From Siniperca chuatsi (Eukaryota; Chordata; Actinopteri; Centrarchiformes; Sinipercidae): 64,000 bases of DNA. The DNA is taken from assembly GCF_020085105.1 (NCBI RefSeq), contig NC_058062.1, positions 4,118,945-4,182,944 of the forward strand, given 5' to 3'. The position numbers and the translations under genes were made by a program. The notes beneath the pieces are model-generated. The model saw nothing but the letters and a program-made list of their open reading frames with translations, ran no database searches and was not told the DNA's origin. Of this stretch, positions 1 to 11,300 are shown piece after piece; the stretch's first letter is position 1, and the number at the start of each line of letters is the position of its first letter.

Positions 1-3000
1 GTCAAGACCCTCAACGAGTGGGACTCCAGGGTAAGAGCAAGCGTGAGGGGAAACTGGTTTAGTGGGTTCATCTTCACAGTAAAACACGATGTGAACTGCT
101 GAATTTGTTCAAATGTTGTTTTTATTGATTTCCTGGTGTCATGCAGTAAATAGTTGTCATGACTGAACTTAACATAAAATTAATTTTGAGATCACTAGTC
201 AGAAGTGTCTGTTTCTAAAGCTAAATATCCAGTGACCTAAATTCTTGTCTGTTCTTGTGTTTCCACAAGGGAGTCATGACCTGAGTAAATAGAGACTTAA
301 AGTAAACTTGATAGTAGCAGTAAATCTCCCCAACAGTAAAGGACTTTGCAAGGTCCTTTTACTAGCAAGAGGCCAGTAGAGGCCAGTAGTTGCAAATCTA
401 CCAACCCAGGATGTCCAGACTGCTTGTGTTTTCACAATGGGAAGACTGAAGCTGAATTTCAGTTATTAGACTGTGGTAGTCCTAAAAAAATATTTAGGAC
501 ACATTAAATAAGCATGACTCATGAATAATCAGCATTGAACTATAAACTATGACAAACTGGATCCAGCTGCTCTGTAGTGAAAATAAGTGAAAGTCTTAAT
601 TGTTACGTTTTTTTTAATTTCCAAAACTTGTGTGAAAATTCAAATGTTGATTCAGCCTCTGTAGTAAGCGGACCAATCCTATACGGACCCTTTACCTTTA
701 GTGTCAGTTGAGTTGTTACTGTTAATGTTAAAAGCTTTTGTTGCTCTGCTCTATCATCAGCATTGTAACGGGGTGGACTGGCGTCAGAAGCTGGACTCTC
801 AGAGAGGAGCCGTCCTGGCCACCGAGCTGAAGAATAACAGCTACAAACTGGCCCGCTGGACCTGCTGCGCCATGCTGGCTGGATCAGAGTACCTGAAACT
901 GGGGTGAGGGTCACACACACAAGTGATTCTATCAGACTCCATCTATGGAAGAATACAGGAGATGAAGAGATGGAGGCCAGATCATAATCTTAGCATTTAG
1001 CTTTAGCAAGCTATGTTTTAGCTTCTACCACAGTGTCACCAGGAATATACCATCAGGTAAGACTGAGAGTTAATGTTCATAGTTTATTAGCATTCATAGA
1101 TTTTCTGGAGATATAAATTCAGTTGCCAGTTTATTAGGTACACATGGCTAAAACTAATGCAGACTAATACAACAGTCCTGCAATAAATGTTACCTTCATG
1201 AAGGTTATAATGTTCAGTTCTTGTCGTATTAGACTGCATTAGTTTTAGCTAGGTGTACCTAATAAACTGGCAACTGAGTGTACATCTCCAAATAATCTAT
1301 GAATGCTAATAAACTATCAACATTAACTGAAATGATCTTCATTGACACAGTGTCATTATGCTGAATGTCCTTGCTTGTATATTCTTGGTGACGCTGCAGT
1401 CGAAGCTAAAACATAGTTTTGTATATTTGTATAAGGCTCATCTAGGGAAGGGCATTACAGATTAGCTACGACTATAAATGCTGTGGTATGGGACATTGGT
1501 TCATGTTATATATTTGTCCCTATAAAAATAAACATACATACAACTTAAATAGGTGTTACCAATAATATATAGCGGACTGCTAGCATTAGCTTTGCTAAAT
1601 TCATTGACAGGTGACACACTGGTGTGAGCAGGTTTCCTTTTCATTTTTATGTTACTTTCAGATGCCTGCTCTAAGAAGCAGGTTTATCAAGTTATCTTGG
1701 TAGATTTTCCTGAAACATCGTGGTGTAAAATATCAACTCCAGGTTTTACTCATTAGTGATCAGATCAGCACAAACACTGCCTGGAACAAAACCCATATGT
1801 CTGTGCTTTCACACTGTATACGTTTGCTCTGCTGGTTTCTGGGTTGGATGGCCATGATACAAAACTAATATGACTTTCAAGTGAGTAAAGCACAAACACA
1901 TTCTGCCTGTTGTAAGGAAGGATTCAGTTACCTTGATAGAGACAGTAAGCACAAAGAGCAGTAGTTTGTTAAAGCTTGGACTCGCTGTAGTCATTGCATC
2001 ATTTTGTGTTCTTCAGGTACGTGTCTCGGTACCACGCAAAGGACTCTGCTCGTCACGTCATCCTGGGCACCCAGCAGTTCAAACCCAACGAGTTCGCCAG
2101 CCAGATCAACCTGAGCATGGAGAACGCCTGGGGAATCCTCCGCTGTGTCATCGATATCTGCCGCAAGCTGGACGAGGGCAAGTACCTCATCCTCAAGGAC
2201 CCCAACAAGGTGAGCCGTCAGTTACCATTCCTGCTTTGTTCTAAAGGTAGAGGCCGTCGTGAAGTGTTGAGCTGATGGGTCGACATTCTGCGTTTTTTGT
2301 CAACAGCAAGTGATTCGGGTGTACAGCCTGCCTGATGGGACCTTCAGCTCTGATGAAGAGGAGGAGGAAGAGGAAGATGAAGAGGATGAGGAGGAAGAAG
2401 GTGAGATTCAGCTGTTACTGCTACTTTTACTCCACATGTTAAGTACTTTAATATAATTTACATTTACAGTTTGAGCTTCTGTAGAGTTAAATGAAAATGT
2501 TTTGGTAACACTATTGTTGTTTTTTTAAAGATGACAAATTGTTTTATGCAGTTGATGGATGGGAAATCACTATTATTCACTTTAAGGCTGGGCGATATAT
2601 CGAATTAAATTAAATTAAATATTTTGTTTTTGCTCAATTTGTAAAATGTCTACCTCGTGAAAACCGTGTTATTACAACGGGCACAACATGTTTATTTTCA
2701 GTCTACAAGTAACGTAGATAGCTGGCTATTAAAAAAACTGAACTCTGATCTGAGCTGTTTGTGTTTGTTGACACATCATCTCTGGTTAGACAGATTATTA
2801 AAGTGGACGTCTGTTTAGCACTAACAGTCCATAGCTGTATGGGTTAGCCTGTATTTTTTTAATGTGCATAATGATGACAGCCTTACAGGTGGTGCAGGTC
2901 TTTTTATAATCAATGCTTGCACATAAAATATTATATTTCAATCATGTTTCAGTCTTGTTGCATTTTGTAGAAATAAAATCAATTCAAATCGTGACTCGAC

Positions 3001-3322
3001 CCCAAGCTTTAAAAAGAGAGATTTTATTTCTTTGCCATATCGCCCAGCCCTAATTCACAAAGTAAAACATCCCTGCACCCCTTTAAATTATTATTCTTGC
3101 CTGAGTACAATTTCAGGGGTCTGTTCCACGAACCAGGTTTACACAGTTATCAGGATAACTTGGCTAAAAAAATATAAATAAAATGTTCAAATAAATCCCT
3201 GAACATCAAATCTGCAGTTATCTGATAACTTTGAGAACCTGTTTCCATATTAATCCTGTTTTGTTTACTGATAGAAAACTGTTTTCTTTTCTCTTCTTCT
3301 CATTCTAGATGAAGAGAATTAA
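1..3322 (+). CDS. eif3d: eIF3 subunit D, 3' five exons (5' partial)
   Basis: Translation initiation factor eIF3 subunit D, a cytoplasmic eIF3 component with a cap-binding role on selected mRNAs. Coding exons read 1-30 ([10 protein letters not shown]), 761-903 ([20 protein letters not shown]...), 2017-2209 ([20 protein letters not shown]...), 2307-2400 ([20 protein letters not shown]...) and 3309-3322 (DEEN, stop TAA). All junctions are GT-AG and keep phase: the Gly after YLKL is split 903/2017 and the last Asp is split 2400/3309. The sequence matches vertebrate EIF3D almost residue for residue, including the acidic Glu/Asp C-terminal tail. The 5' exons lie outside the window. No break is seen. 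Neighbour cacng2 on the same strand, 46 kb away, agrees with vertebrate synteny. Confidence 0.97.
1010..1418. repeat. Nested foldback (MITE-like) element in eif3d intron
   Basis: Two arms of about 200 bases form an inverted repeat around a centre near 1200 (ttcatgaa). Outer arms: ctatgttttagcttc at about 1011 answers gaagctaaaacatag near 1404-1418. Inner arms: gccagtttattaggtacac answers gtgtacctaataaactggc. The right arm carries a roughly 25-base unmatched piece near 1345-1370. The inner part recurs at 43149-43430. No transposase is encoded, so this is a non-autonomous foldback. Confidence 0.8.
2585..3051. repeat. Non-autonomous element with terminal inverted repeats
   Basis: It starts with ggctgggcgatat and ends with atatcgcccagcc, a 13-base terminal inverted repeat. 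The inside is AT-rich with no reading frame. This is the GGGCTGGGCGATAT-type MITE common in fish introns (family from memory, probably hAT-like). I could not find a convincing target duplication. It lies in the last eif3d intron. Confidence 0.7.
3117..3247. repeat. Short imperfect foldback in last eif3d intron
   Basis: Left arm gaaccaggtttacacagtta (about 3130) pairs imperfectly with the right arm taactttgagaacctgtttc (about 3225-3244), with ttatcaggataa and ttatctgataa inside. It is a small palindromic repeat with no coding capacity. Confidence 0.55.
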
Positions 3323-3400
3323 AGTGTGGATTCGGCTCCAGTAAACGCAGCAAGCCTTCACCAAACGTATAGAAACACAATTTAATTCCTTTTGACATTC

Positions 3401-3406
3401 AATAAA
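3401..3406 (+). promoter_or_regulatory. eif3d: eif3d polyadenylation signal AATAAA
   Basis: A canonical AATAAA lies 79 bases after the eif3d stop codon, giving a very short 3' UTR. The duplicated block shared with 18590 onward starts at about 3412, so the cleavage site and downstream GU-rich element probably fall at or inside the duplicated unit. Confidence 0.8.
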
Positions 3407-3978
3407 GACGACAGATTGGCCAACTGCATTTATTAGTGTTTTCTGCTCGTGTGTTCAGTTTTTTCCAAACATGGGTCTGAAAGCATTTTGTGATGCATAA
3501 CAACAATTTACACATTAGGAGATACTGTATATGATTGATTGATTGCCCCAGACACACAAATCATCAAAAGGATAAAAACACAATAAAGTCCAAAGGCTTA
3601 TTTCCATTGTGGTCCTTTTTGGGGAGGTAGGGGGTAGGATCATCGTGAAAAGACAGCCAATTGGCTTCTAGCAGTCCTAAACATACATCATTTAATTTGA
3701 AAAGAAAGATCAATCACAGTAACAATGTATAACAAAATTAATCCATAAACATTCCAATATACAGTTACGATAAAATACCGCACTGGTCCCAAATTCCTCA
3801 ATTGAAAAAAATGCCTGGAACATCAATCTTATAAATGTTTCATCGCAGATCTTCCAATCACAATCTTCACGATACAGTGTATAATAAAATTAATGATGCA
3901 AGGCACAGTGCCAGTGCATTTTGGGGTTTTTAGCTTTAAAGGAATAAGAACATCTTATGATTGGTGTGGCTGCTCTGC

Positions 3979-6552
3979 TTATTCCCAGATGAACTTCAGA
4001 GACATATCACCGAGTCTCTCCTGAAGGAGTTGATCCACTCTTTCACTCTGCGCGGCAGTAAAGGTGTTCTTCCAGTCACCGATCTTACCTGTAATGAAAA
4101 AACAAAAACTGGACCTGATATCTGTTTACACGTTTCTGCACAGGAGCTGCAGTTATGATCCGTTACCTTTGCGCATGAAGTCTCCCCTCAGCTTCTCTTG
4201 TGGCAGAAACTCATAGTTGGCTTTTGAGTCTTTCTTCATGTTCTTAAATGTAGATTTTTCTACAACTTGCTCAATGGCTGCTTCACTCAGGTTTTTCCCT
4301 AAGAAAATGCAGATCTTAGTTACTGCCGCCTTCAGGTCCTAAAAGCAGAAGCAGAAGCCCAATAGAGAGCAAGTTTAAATGCTGACAAAGACTCTATTAT
4401 TCTTTTAATTCGAATTTTATTTTCAAATGAACATGGCTCTTTTTAATTCATAGTATTAAATGGATTTGTACACTCCAAGCTACACAACTACAGGAGGAAA
4501 AAAAACACATCTTACCAAAACCATGTCCTCATAGGTTAGGAAGAGGATGTTGTACTGGTCTCTCTTTGAATGCCACACCCTGATGTGGTCGAACCAGGAT
4601 GATGCTCCAACTGTATAATGGTATAATGTGTCCCTTAATTTAGTGTCCCAAAAGAATGCAAATCCAACCAACATGGTACAATAAAAGCCACTACTTTGGT
4701 CCAGACTGAAATATCTCAACATCATTGACTGGATTGCCATGAAATTTCGAAGCCATTCATGGTTCCCAGGGGATGAATCCTTTTGTGATCCCCTTTCCTT
4801 TGAAGTAGCGCCACCAGCAGGTTGACATTTGTGATTGTGTCAAATGTCTTGTCAACTGCTGGATTTCCGTGACATTTTTTGTTCACACATTCATGTCCCC
4901 CTCAGGATGAATTGTAGTAACTTTGATGATTCCTCTAGCGCCATCATCAGGTGAAATTTTCACTTTGTCCGATACTTTGTATTATGACCAAAATACCTGC
5001 AAAACTAATGACATTCAGCCTCAGCTATACTTTGTTAGTGTTAATTAGCAAATGTAAGGATGCTACATTACACTACCATGACGACGTGATCATTCAGCAG
5101 TGAAGGAACCAATACTTACCTGGAAGTGTCCTCGGCCAAAGATTTTAAAAGATTTAAAATTTTAAGTGTTGTCAATATTAAATTGTTGATGAAAATGTTC
5201 AAGATCAAGTGCTCTGTATCTGCAGGTACTGTCAACACAAACACACAATCCACACTTTTTTAACATAAAATTAAAAAATCTTTCTGTCAATTCCAAATAA
5301 TCAGATGGTTATCAATTAAAAATTATCAGCACTGGACTCATCATCCAACTCTGAGGTACCTCACCGTTGCCCATCAAAAACTCCTCAAAAAAGTGCTCAA
5401 AGCTCTTGGGAGTCTCCAGGTCGCCACAGACGCTACTGAAGTGGTAATAGGAGACGATGTTGTCCTTTGGATTACGCATCACATAGATAATCTGACATAA
5501 AAACAAACAACAATCAGCACAGAGATGAAACCAATACATACTATTTTCTCCTCCATGCCAAACTCCATTCAAATAATTCACTATTTAATGATAGCTTAAT
5601 TTGTATCTTGGGAACATACAAAAATTCCTCACAGGAAAAAAAAAAGATTGCTAAATCACAAATTTTAACCTTGTATCTCATAATTACAGCTGAAACAATT
5701 AGTCAATCATTGAATAGTTGATCGACAGAAAAAATGTATCTGCAACTATTTTGATAATTAATGGCCTAAGTATAAAACAAATTGTCAGAAATGCCAATCA
5801 TAGTGATCATTCCAGCTTCTCTAATTACATTATAGTAAATTAAATATCTTTGGGTTTTGGACTGTTGGTTGAACAAAAAATGCAATTTTACGATGTTCTG
5901 GGAAATGATTGTGGGCTTTTCTGACACTGACACCAAACGGTTAATACCTTAATCGATAAAATAATCGGCGGATTAATTTGTTGAAACCCTTCTCATAATT
6001 GTAGTTTACCACAATATATTTATATGTTTTTTCAGATTATAATATATTTTTAAACTTTTATTTGCCTGGCAGGATTGGACTTCCATAAAATACTGACCTT
6101 TGCCTTCTTGTCCTTTAGTCCCGGAGGCATGAGAGCCGGGGTGAGGTGAGAGGCGAAGAGCCGTGGAGAGGGTCGTAGGGCGTAATCTTCTCGACCCTCC
6201 CTGTACTCCAGCCATGGCATCTGCTCCAAGTTGTTTGGATATTCATTCAGACCCCCGTCTAACTCACAGATGGAGATGATGATCTGCTGAGTCCATATAG
6301 TGCCTGTGGGGGGAATTATGAGACATCATACCTGATCAGTAAATCTGTTGCCAGCCAGGACAAAACTGTAAATGCAAATAATGTGATACAGGAGAGTTTG
6401 TCACACTGACCTGACTTTGGATAAGTGACGAGGAATATGTCGCTATCTCGAATTTCAAAGCTTTGGAGTGAATCAATGTACTCTGCAGTTGTGTAACCGA
6501 TGGCAAAGTTGTAGTTTTTATACCTGCAGAGAAAGTCGGTGATCTGCTCCAT
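3979..6552 (-). CDS. Cytosolic sulfotransferase (amine-sulfotransferase-like)
   Basis: Transfers sulfonate from PAPS to hydroxyl or amine groups of small molecules in the cytosol (SULT family). Six coding exons on the minus strand: 6552-6411, 6303-6098, 5491-5365, 4610-4516, 4338-4167, 4088-3979. Phases agree throughout and give 283 residues, normal for the family. Key sites: PAPS loop TYPKSGTIW (about 43-51, Lys46), catalytic His100 in ASHL, PAPS-binding RNPKDNIVS (122-130), and C-terminal [13 protein letters not shown] (246 on). The dimer motif reads [10 protein letters not shown], with Ala where the motif usually has Val. The 127- and 95-base exons have classic SULT sizes; the 206-base exon seems to merge two usual exons. 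Start ATG at 6552 opens a typical SULT N-terminus. The subfamily (SULT3 or another fish SULT) cannot be fixed here. Confidence 0.92.
4650..5060. repeat. Teleost interspersed repeat in sulfotransferase intron
   Basis: Phrases such as catggttcccaggggatgaa and gcgccaccagcaggt recur at 7085-7440, 20640-21260 and, on the other strand, at 56305-56665 and 62758-62990. It is a high-copy fish repeat containing an internal roughly 90-base periodic unit. This segment lies in the part deleted from the pseudogene copy at 19.6 kb. Confidence 0.65.
5680..5985. repeat. Teleost 'TAATCGATTA' interspersed repeat
   Basis: Begins with gctgaaacaattagtcaatc and ends with aaaataatcggcggattaat. The middle contains tctttgggttttggactgtt. 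Further pieces of this family lie at 55045-55235, 56070-56265, 60095-60260, 61200-61385 and 62200-62345. Non-coding; it lies in the intron between sulfotransferase exons 2 and 3. Confidence 0.65.
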
Positions 6553-8324
6553 ATTACTTATGAATCACACAGAAAAATGTTTGCATAAGAGACCAGAGAA
6601 GAACGGAAAAACCTCACAGGTACAGTAGCTGGACTCTGGACTTGTGCGTGTTATTGGCTGCTGGCTTATATGTGAAATACTGACAGCTGGGTACACACTG
6701 CCACCAACAGGAAGCTTGAAATATAGTGATTGTATATATAGAATATAGTGATTTACAGGCATACTATCTATTGGAACCTGTCACTTTTCTATTATTATAT
6801 TATGTATTTATAAATCAGACCCAACTCAGAATAGTTGAGTTTGTGCTGAAAAAAGGATACCATGCATGCGGGGTATGGACAGTTTAAACAGTTAAAACAA
6901 AGACAAATATGAATGTATAGAAAGTCTGCTACAATGAACCAAAATTAACCTGGACTCCAGAGGGTTAAAGGGAGGGACAATAAATAATTATTACTTTAAT
7001 ATTTAAAGTACTTTCAGCTTACTTGAGTGTTATCTTACTTTATTTCAATTGTTATTAAACTTTTTAAAATCTACCTTTTCCAATCTTCTCAATTTTTGCC
7101 TCATTTTTAGCCACACTAGCAGCATTAAATTCTGTACAGATATTCATGGTCCCCAGAGGATAAAACCTACTAACTTTGGTGACCCGTGACCTCTCCTGTA
7201 GCGCCACCAGCAGGATTTTAGAGAAATGTCTTGCCAAATATTGGATGGTTTCTGTGAAATATGGTACAGACACTCATGGTCCCCAGAGGATGAATTCTTA
7301 TGACTTTGTTGATCCCCTGACTGTTCCTGTTGCCCCACCAGCAGGTCAAAGTTTTCACTTATTCTGTGAAATATCTCAACATCTGCTTGATGGATTGGCA
7401 CAACATTTTATACGGACATCCATGATTCCCTGGTGATGAATCCTGCTGGCAATCATCTTGATGAAGATTCCCATTATCCCTCCCCTACTTTTAACTTATA
7501 AAGCACCTAATCCAAAGATAGAGGCTTTAAAACAATAAAAGAATCATGAACACACCACATTGTACATGAGAGGTTACTGTTTATTACTGTAAATGCTAAT
7601 GTATGTGCACAGAGTTTACATTTATTTGGATTTATTTACTGTAATATAGCTCTTTCATGAAGTCAGGAATACAGAAGAGAGCTAAGTACATGTTGAAACT
7701 GGTGTTAGAGATAGATTACCTTGTAAAATTAAGCATTGCAACAATAAGACATTTCAAAGATAAGCAAAACAGGTAAACCATAGCTTTTTAATAACTGATC
7801 CAATTTATCACATTCTGTAAAGCAAAAAATAATAATAATTCAAATCCAACAATGGTATAATTTGACTTCAGTGATGATAAAAGCATAATTGATAATCTAA
7901 TCTAAAATATCTTCAGCTAATCAGTAAATGTTAGTTTACGGTAAGTGAACTACATTAAGCAGCTACAACTCTAAGGTTAACAACCAACATAATTTTATTT
8001 TCACATACAATGATTATTAGTTAAAGCATTTATTACTAAATGTCATATGCATAAGTACTCAAGTAATCTTCATAGCTGCAAAAACTACAGTATATAAACT
8101 TTGACAAGGAACAAAAGACATGGCTATATAATCATTAAAAAATTGGACAGAGTTAAATGGTTTACGTCCTAAGAATCGCAGCTATTTAAGGATTAAGGAT
8201 ACCCTGGAATGATTGAGGATGATCAGTGATTTTGTGCCGTATGCAGGATTCTTTTATAAAAATGGATTTACAAAAAGGCACACTGTGAGTGTTGCCACAT
8301 GCAGTACTGTCTGTTTACTGAGCA
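6553..8324. other. Spacer between sulfotransferase and apoL copy A, with repeat
   Basis: This holds the sulfotransferase upstream region and the apoL A 3' flank. It matches 20320-22261 closely from about 6769 on, as part of the duplicated block. Bases 7085-7440 are the reverse-orientation teleost repeat (ccccagaggatgaattc, gccccaccagcaggtc). A minus-strand AATAAA (TTTATT near 7580) could end an apoL A transcript with a 3' UTR of about 740 bases. No further gene is seen. Confidence 0.5.
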
Positions 8325-11300
8325 CTATTGTGTGTTTTTCTTTTGTTTTTCATCCACTTCATCAGATGGAAATTCTTCTGTTTCTCTTTGTTTCCTCAGC
8401 TCACTCTCCAGATAAAATGGCGTCTCCAGGATAGCTCGGTTCTTCTCTGATGTCAGCAGGCCTTCACACAGGGAGTCATGGATCTTCTGCCATGAGTCCA
8501 TCTCTGAGCGCCACAGTGCAGATCTGGCTCTGATGAACTGTGAGACTTCAGTCTCGCTGCCTTTGGCCAGACTGATGCTGTCTTTACAGATGAAGAAGAT
8601 ATCCATGCCAACGAAAAGAGCATTGACTGCGATGAGACCGGCCCTGGCTGACTTGGAGAGGGCAAGAGACCCTTTGACTGCTGCCTGACCAATATCTGGG
8701 ATATCTGAGGCCACCCTGGGCACGTTACATAATGCTTTTCCTTCCTGGGCCACCACCTTGCCAGCACTTGTAATAAGCTCTTTACTTTTCAACAACTTAA
8801 CAGCAGAGGCAGCATCAACAAGCGAATCAATGCCTTTCAGGACAACACCAGCTTTACAAAGCACCTTGCCTACTCCCACAGCCACACCTATCCGGCTTGT
8901 TTCCTGTTTGGCTATTTGATTGGTCACCTCCTCCAGATAATCCTGGAGACTCTGCACATCCTCCATGAAGCTCTGGAAGACTTCACTGGCTTTCTTTTGA
9001 TGTTTACAGTTTACTCCGATCTCTGTGGCTGTGGTGACAACACTGTTGACTCCGCTGGTAATTCCCATCCCTACCCCGGTCATTGTCAGCGCTAGAGACA
9101 CCCCTGCTGTTACAGGAATTAATGCCAAACCAATGATGGAAAGCACACCTCCAATCGCCCCCACTGAGCTGCCTGCCACACTGGAGATCTTTGCCCCCTT
9201 ATTCATCCTGTCTAGCTGAACAGCACTCTCCTCCAGGTCTTTTAGAAACTCCAGCATCCTGGGCTGTCGCTCGCTGAACTCACTGATGAAGCCAGAACAT
9301 GATTCCTCCGGAAACAAGAATACCGTCCGGAAATGCTGGTTCATCCTGATAAAGAGGAAAGACAACATTAAAGCTCAATAATCAATATTTTTTTATCTTT
9401 GGCCCATAGACTTTGTATTGGGATGATGTCACACACTTTACAATCACTTTTCTGGGCTCTGGGAAAGTTTTACAAATATAAAACCAAAGAGTTGTAATTG
9501 ACTTTGCAGTTCAAAGTGTCCTGTCAACAGTTTTACAGACGTCTCTTTTATAATGGTGGTCTATGGGGAAAAAAATTTCTGGGCTGAGTGGATTATTTTG
9601 ATGCAATACTGTGAGTGGTCACTAGGACAAATTGGCAGCAAAGCTGAGCGGCAGCACCGTGTCAATGGATGTATTCTTAGAACTGGATCCCGGACCCAAA
9701 GATGGTGCCTATTCAGTCCAATGAGAATTGCTCATCTGTTGCATATGCCAAGAAAAGTTTATATCTTCTGGGTTTACTTCCGGAGGGATTCGGCCCATAG
9801 ACTTTACATTGTAATGATGTCATGGATTTTTAAATCACTTTTCTCGGCTTGAAGAAATATAAAACCTACATGGATCAAAAATTCATGATAGAAAGAGTCA
9901 TAATTGACCTGGTTTGCAGTTCGAGCTGTCCTGTCAACAGTTTTACAGACGTCTCTTTTATAATGGTGGCCTATGGGGAAAATGCTTTTTGGCCATGCTG
10001 TATCCAGGTCTTATTATACATCCATGGCCGTATCCCACAAGTATATGCCTTTATATCAAAGTCTTCTTCTTCACTGCCTGTAAATGGGGGCATTGCTACA
10101 TTTCTTGGCACATTACCGTCATCAAACGTCGATCAGTGGAATAGCGTGAAACCAACAGGCAGGATGTGAATTGCGCTGCTTGCTTGCAAATGCATGTGTC
10201 CTTGTGAGCATGCATGATACAAACAAAACAAGGGCTCACTTATAAAAATCTTGCTCTGTAGCAGTACTTGTGGTCAAAAACTCCACAAAGTATCTTTAAA
10301 AACACAAGTTTTGTAATAATTTTGAATAAAAACAAACTTATTATATTATAGTATTTTTAGATTTGATGAAACTATCTGTTAATGAAAACAGTTATCAAAG
10401 AATATATATATACAGTATATATATATATATAATATTAAAGAAAGTTTGTGCAGTGATCCACCACCTTCATTCTTTAACTTTGTATTTCAGACTAATTGAT
10501 CCAATTCAAGTAGTTTTGAACCATCTGCCCAGATGTTTGAAATTTAATTGATCAACTCTTCGTAGCATTCATATTTTTCACATGTGTCTTTATGTATAAG
10601 TATTTGTATGTACTTAATAATCTCCATGATGTTTTTAGAATATTTTTTCATTCACTTTTCAGATTGAAGTATGTGAAATTTTTCTTGTCATAAAGAACAG
10701 CTCATATGTAAAGCCAACTACTTTTTCTTCAAGATGAAAAAATAGCTCATCTGTGCCAAATAATTATTATTCATTTTTAACCTTTCATTTATTTTTATTT
10801 ATTCGTTCTATTGTCTTTGATTGTATGTTCCTTGTCTTCTACTCACTCTTGTACTGTATTTCTTGTTTGTATCATCTTGTCTGCTTGATGTTAATGATTA
10901 CACTTAATTGTATTTGAGATTTATTTCCTTCACATTGGGGAAGACTTTATATGAGCCTCCCTAGGCTTCCTTTCTCCTCTACACATATACATACATACAA
11001 ACAAACAAAAACAGTCAACATTATTCATAGGGACTATTTAAGTTTAGTGTACGTTTATTTCATTTATATAGCACAATAGGTTTTGGTGCAAAGTGCTTCA
11101 CAAAGATAAATATATATGTATACACATACAGGCATACAATCCTATATGTGATAAACAGATGTTGTGGAAAGATAAAGCAAGATTAAAATGGGAAGAAGTT
11201 AAACACAAATTTTAAGACCCAAGGAATCAGATAAAAAATATTTCTTGTATAGAAAGTACAGTTCCAATGAAAACTGTGACGTTTGTGGATTATCCAGAGT

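Noticed and set aside
5351-5364. Alternative donor GAG|GTACCT for sulfotransferase exon 3
   Set aside because: It would give a 132-base exon in the wrong phase. Using G|GTGAGG instead gives the classic 127-base exon and joins in frame to exon 4.
8453-8767. 104-codon minus-strand frame overlapping apoL copy A (and its twins at 17328, 22492 and 31967)
   Set aside because: It is the alternative frame of the conserved apoL last exon; it recurs only because the exon itself is conserved.
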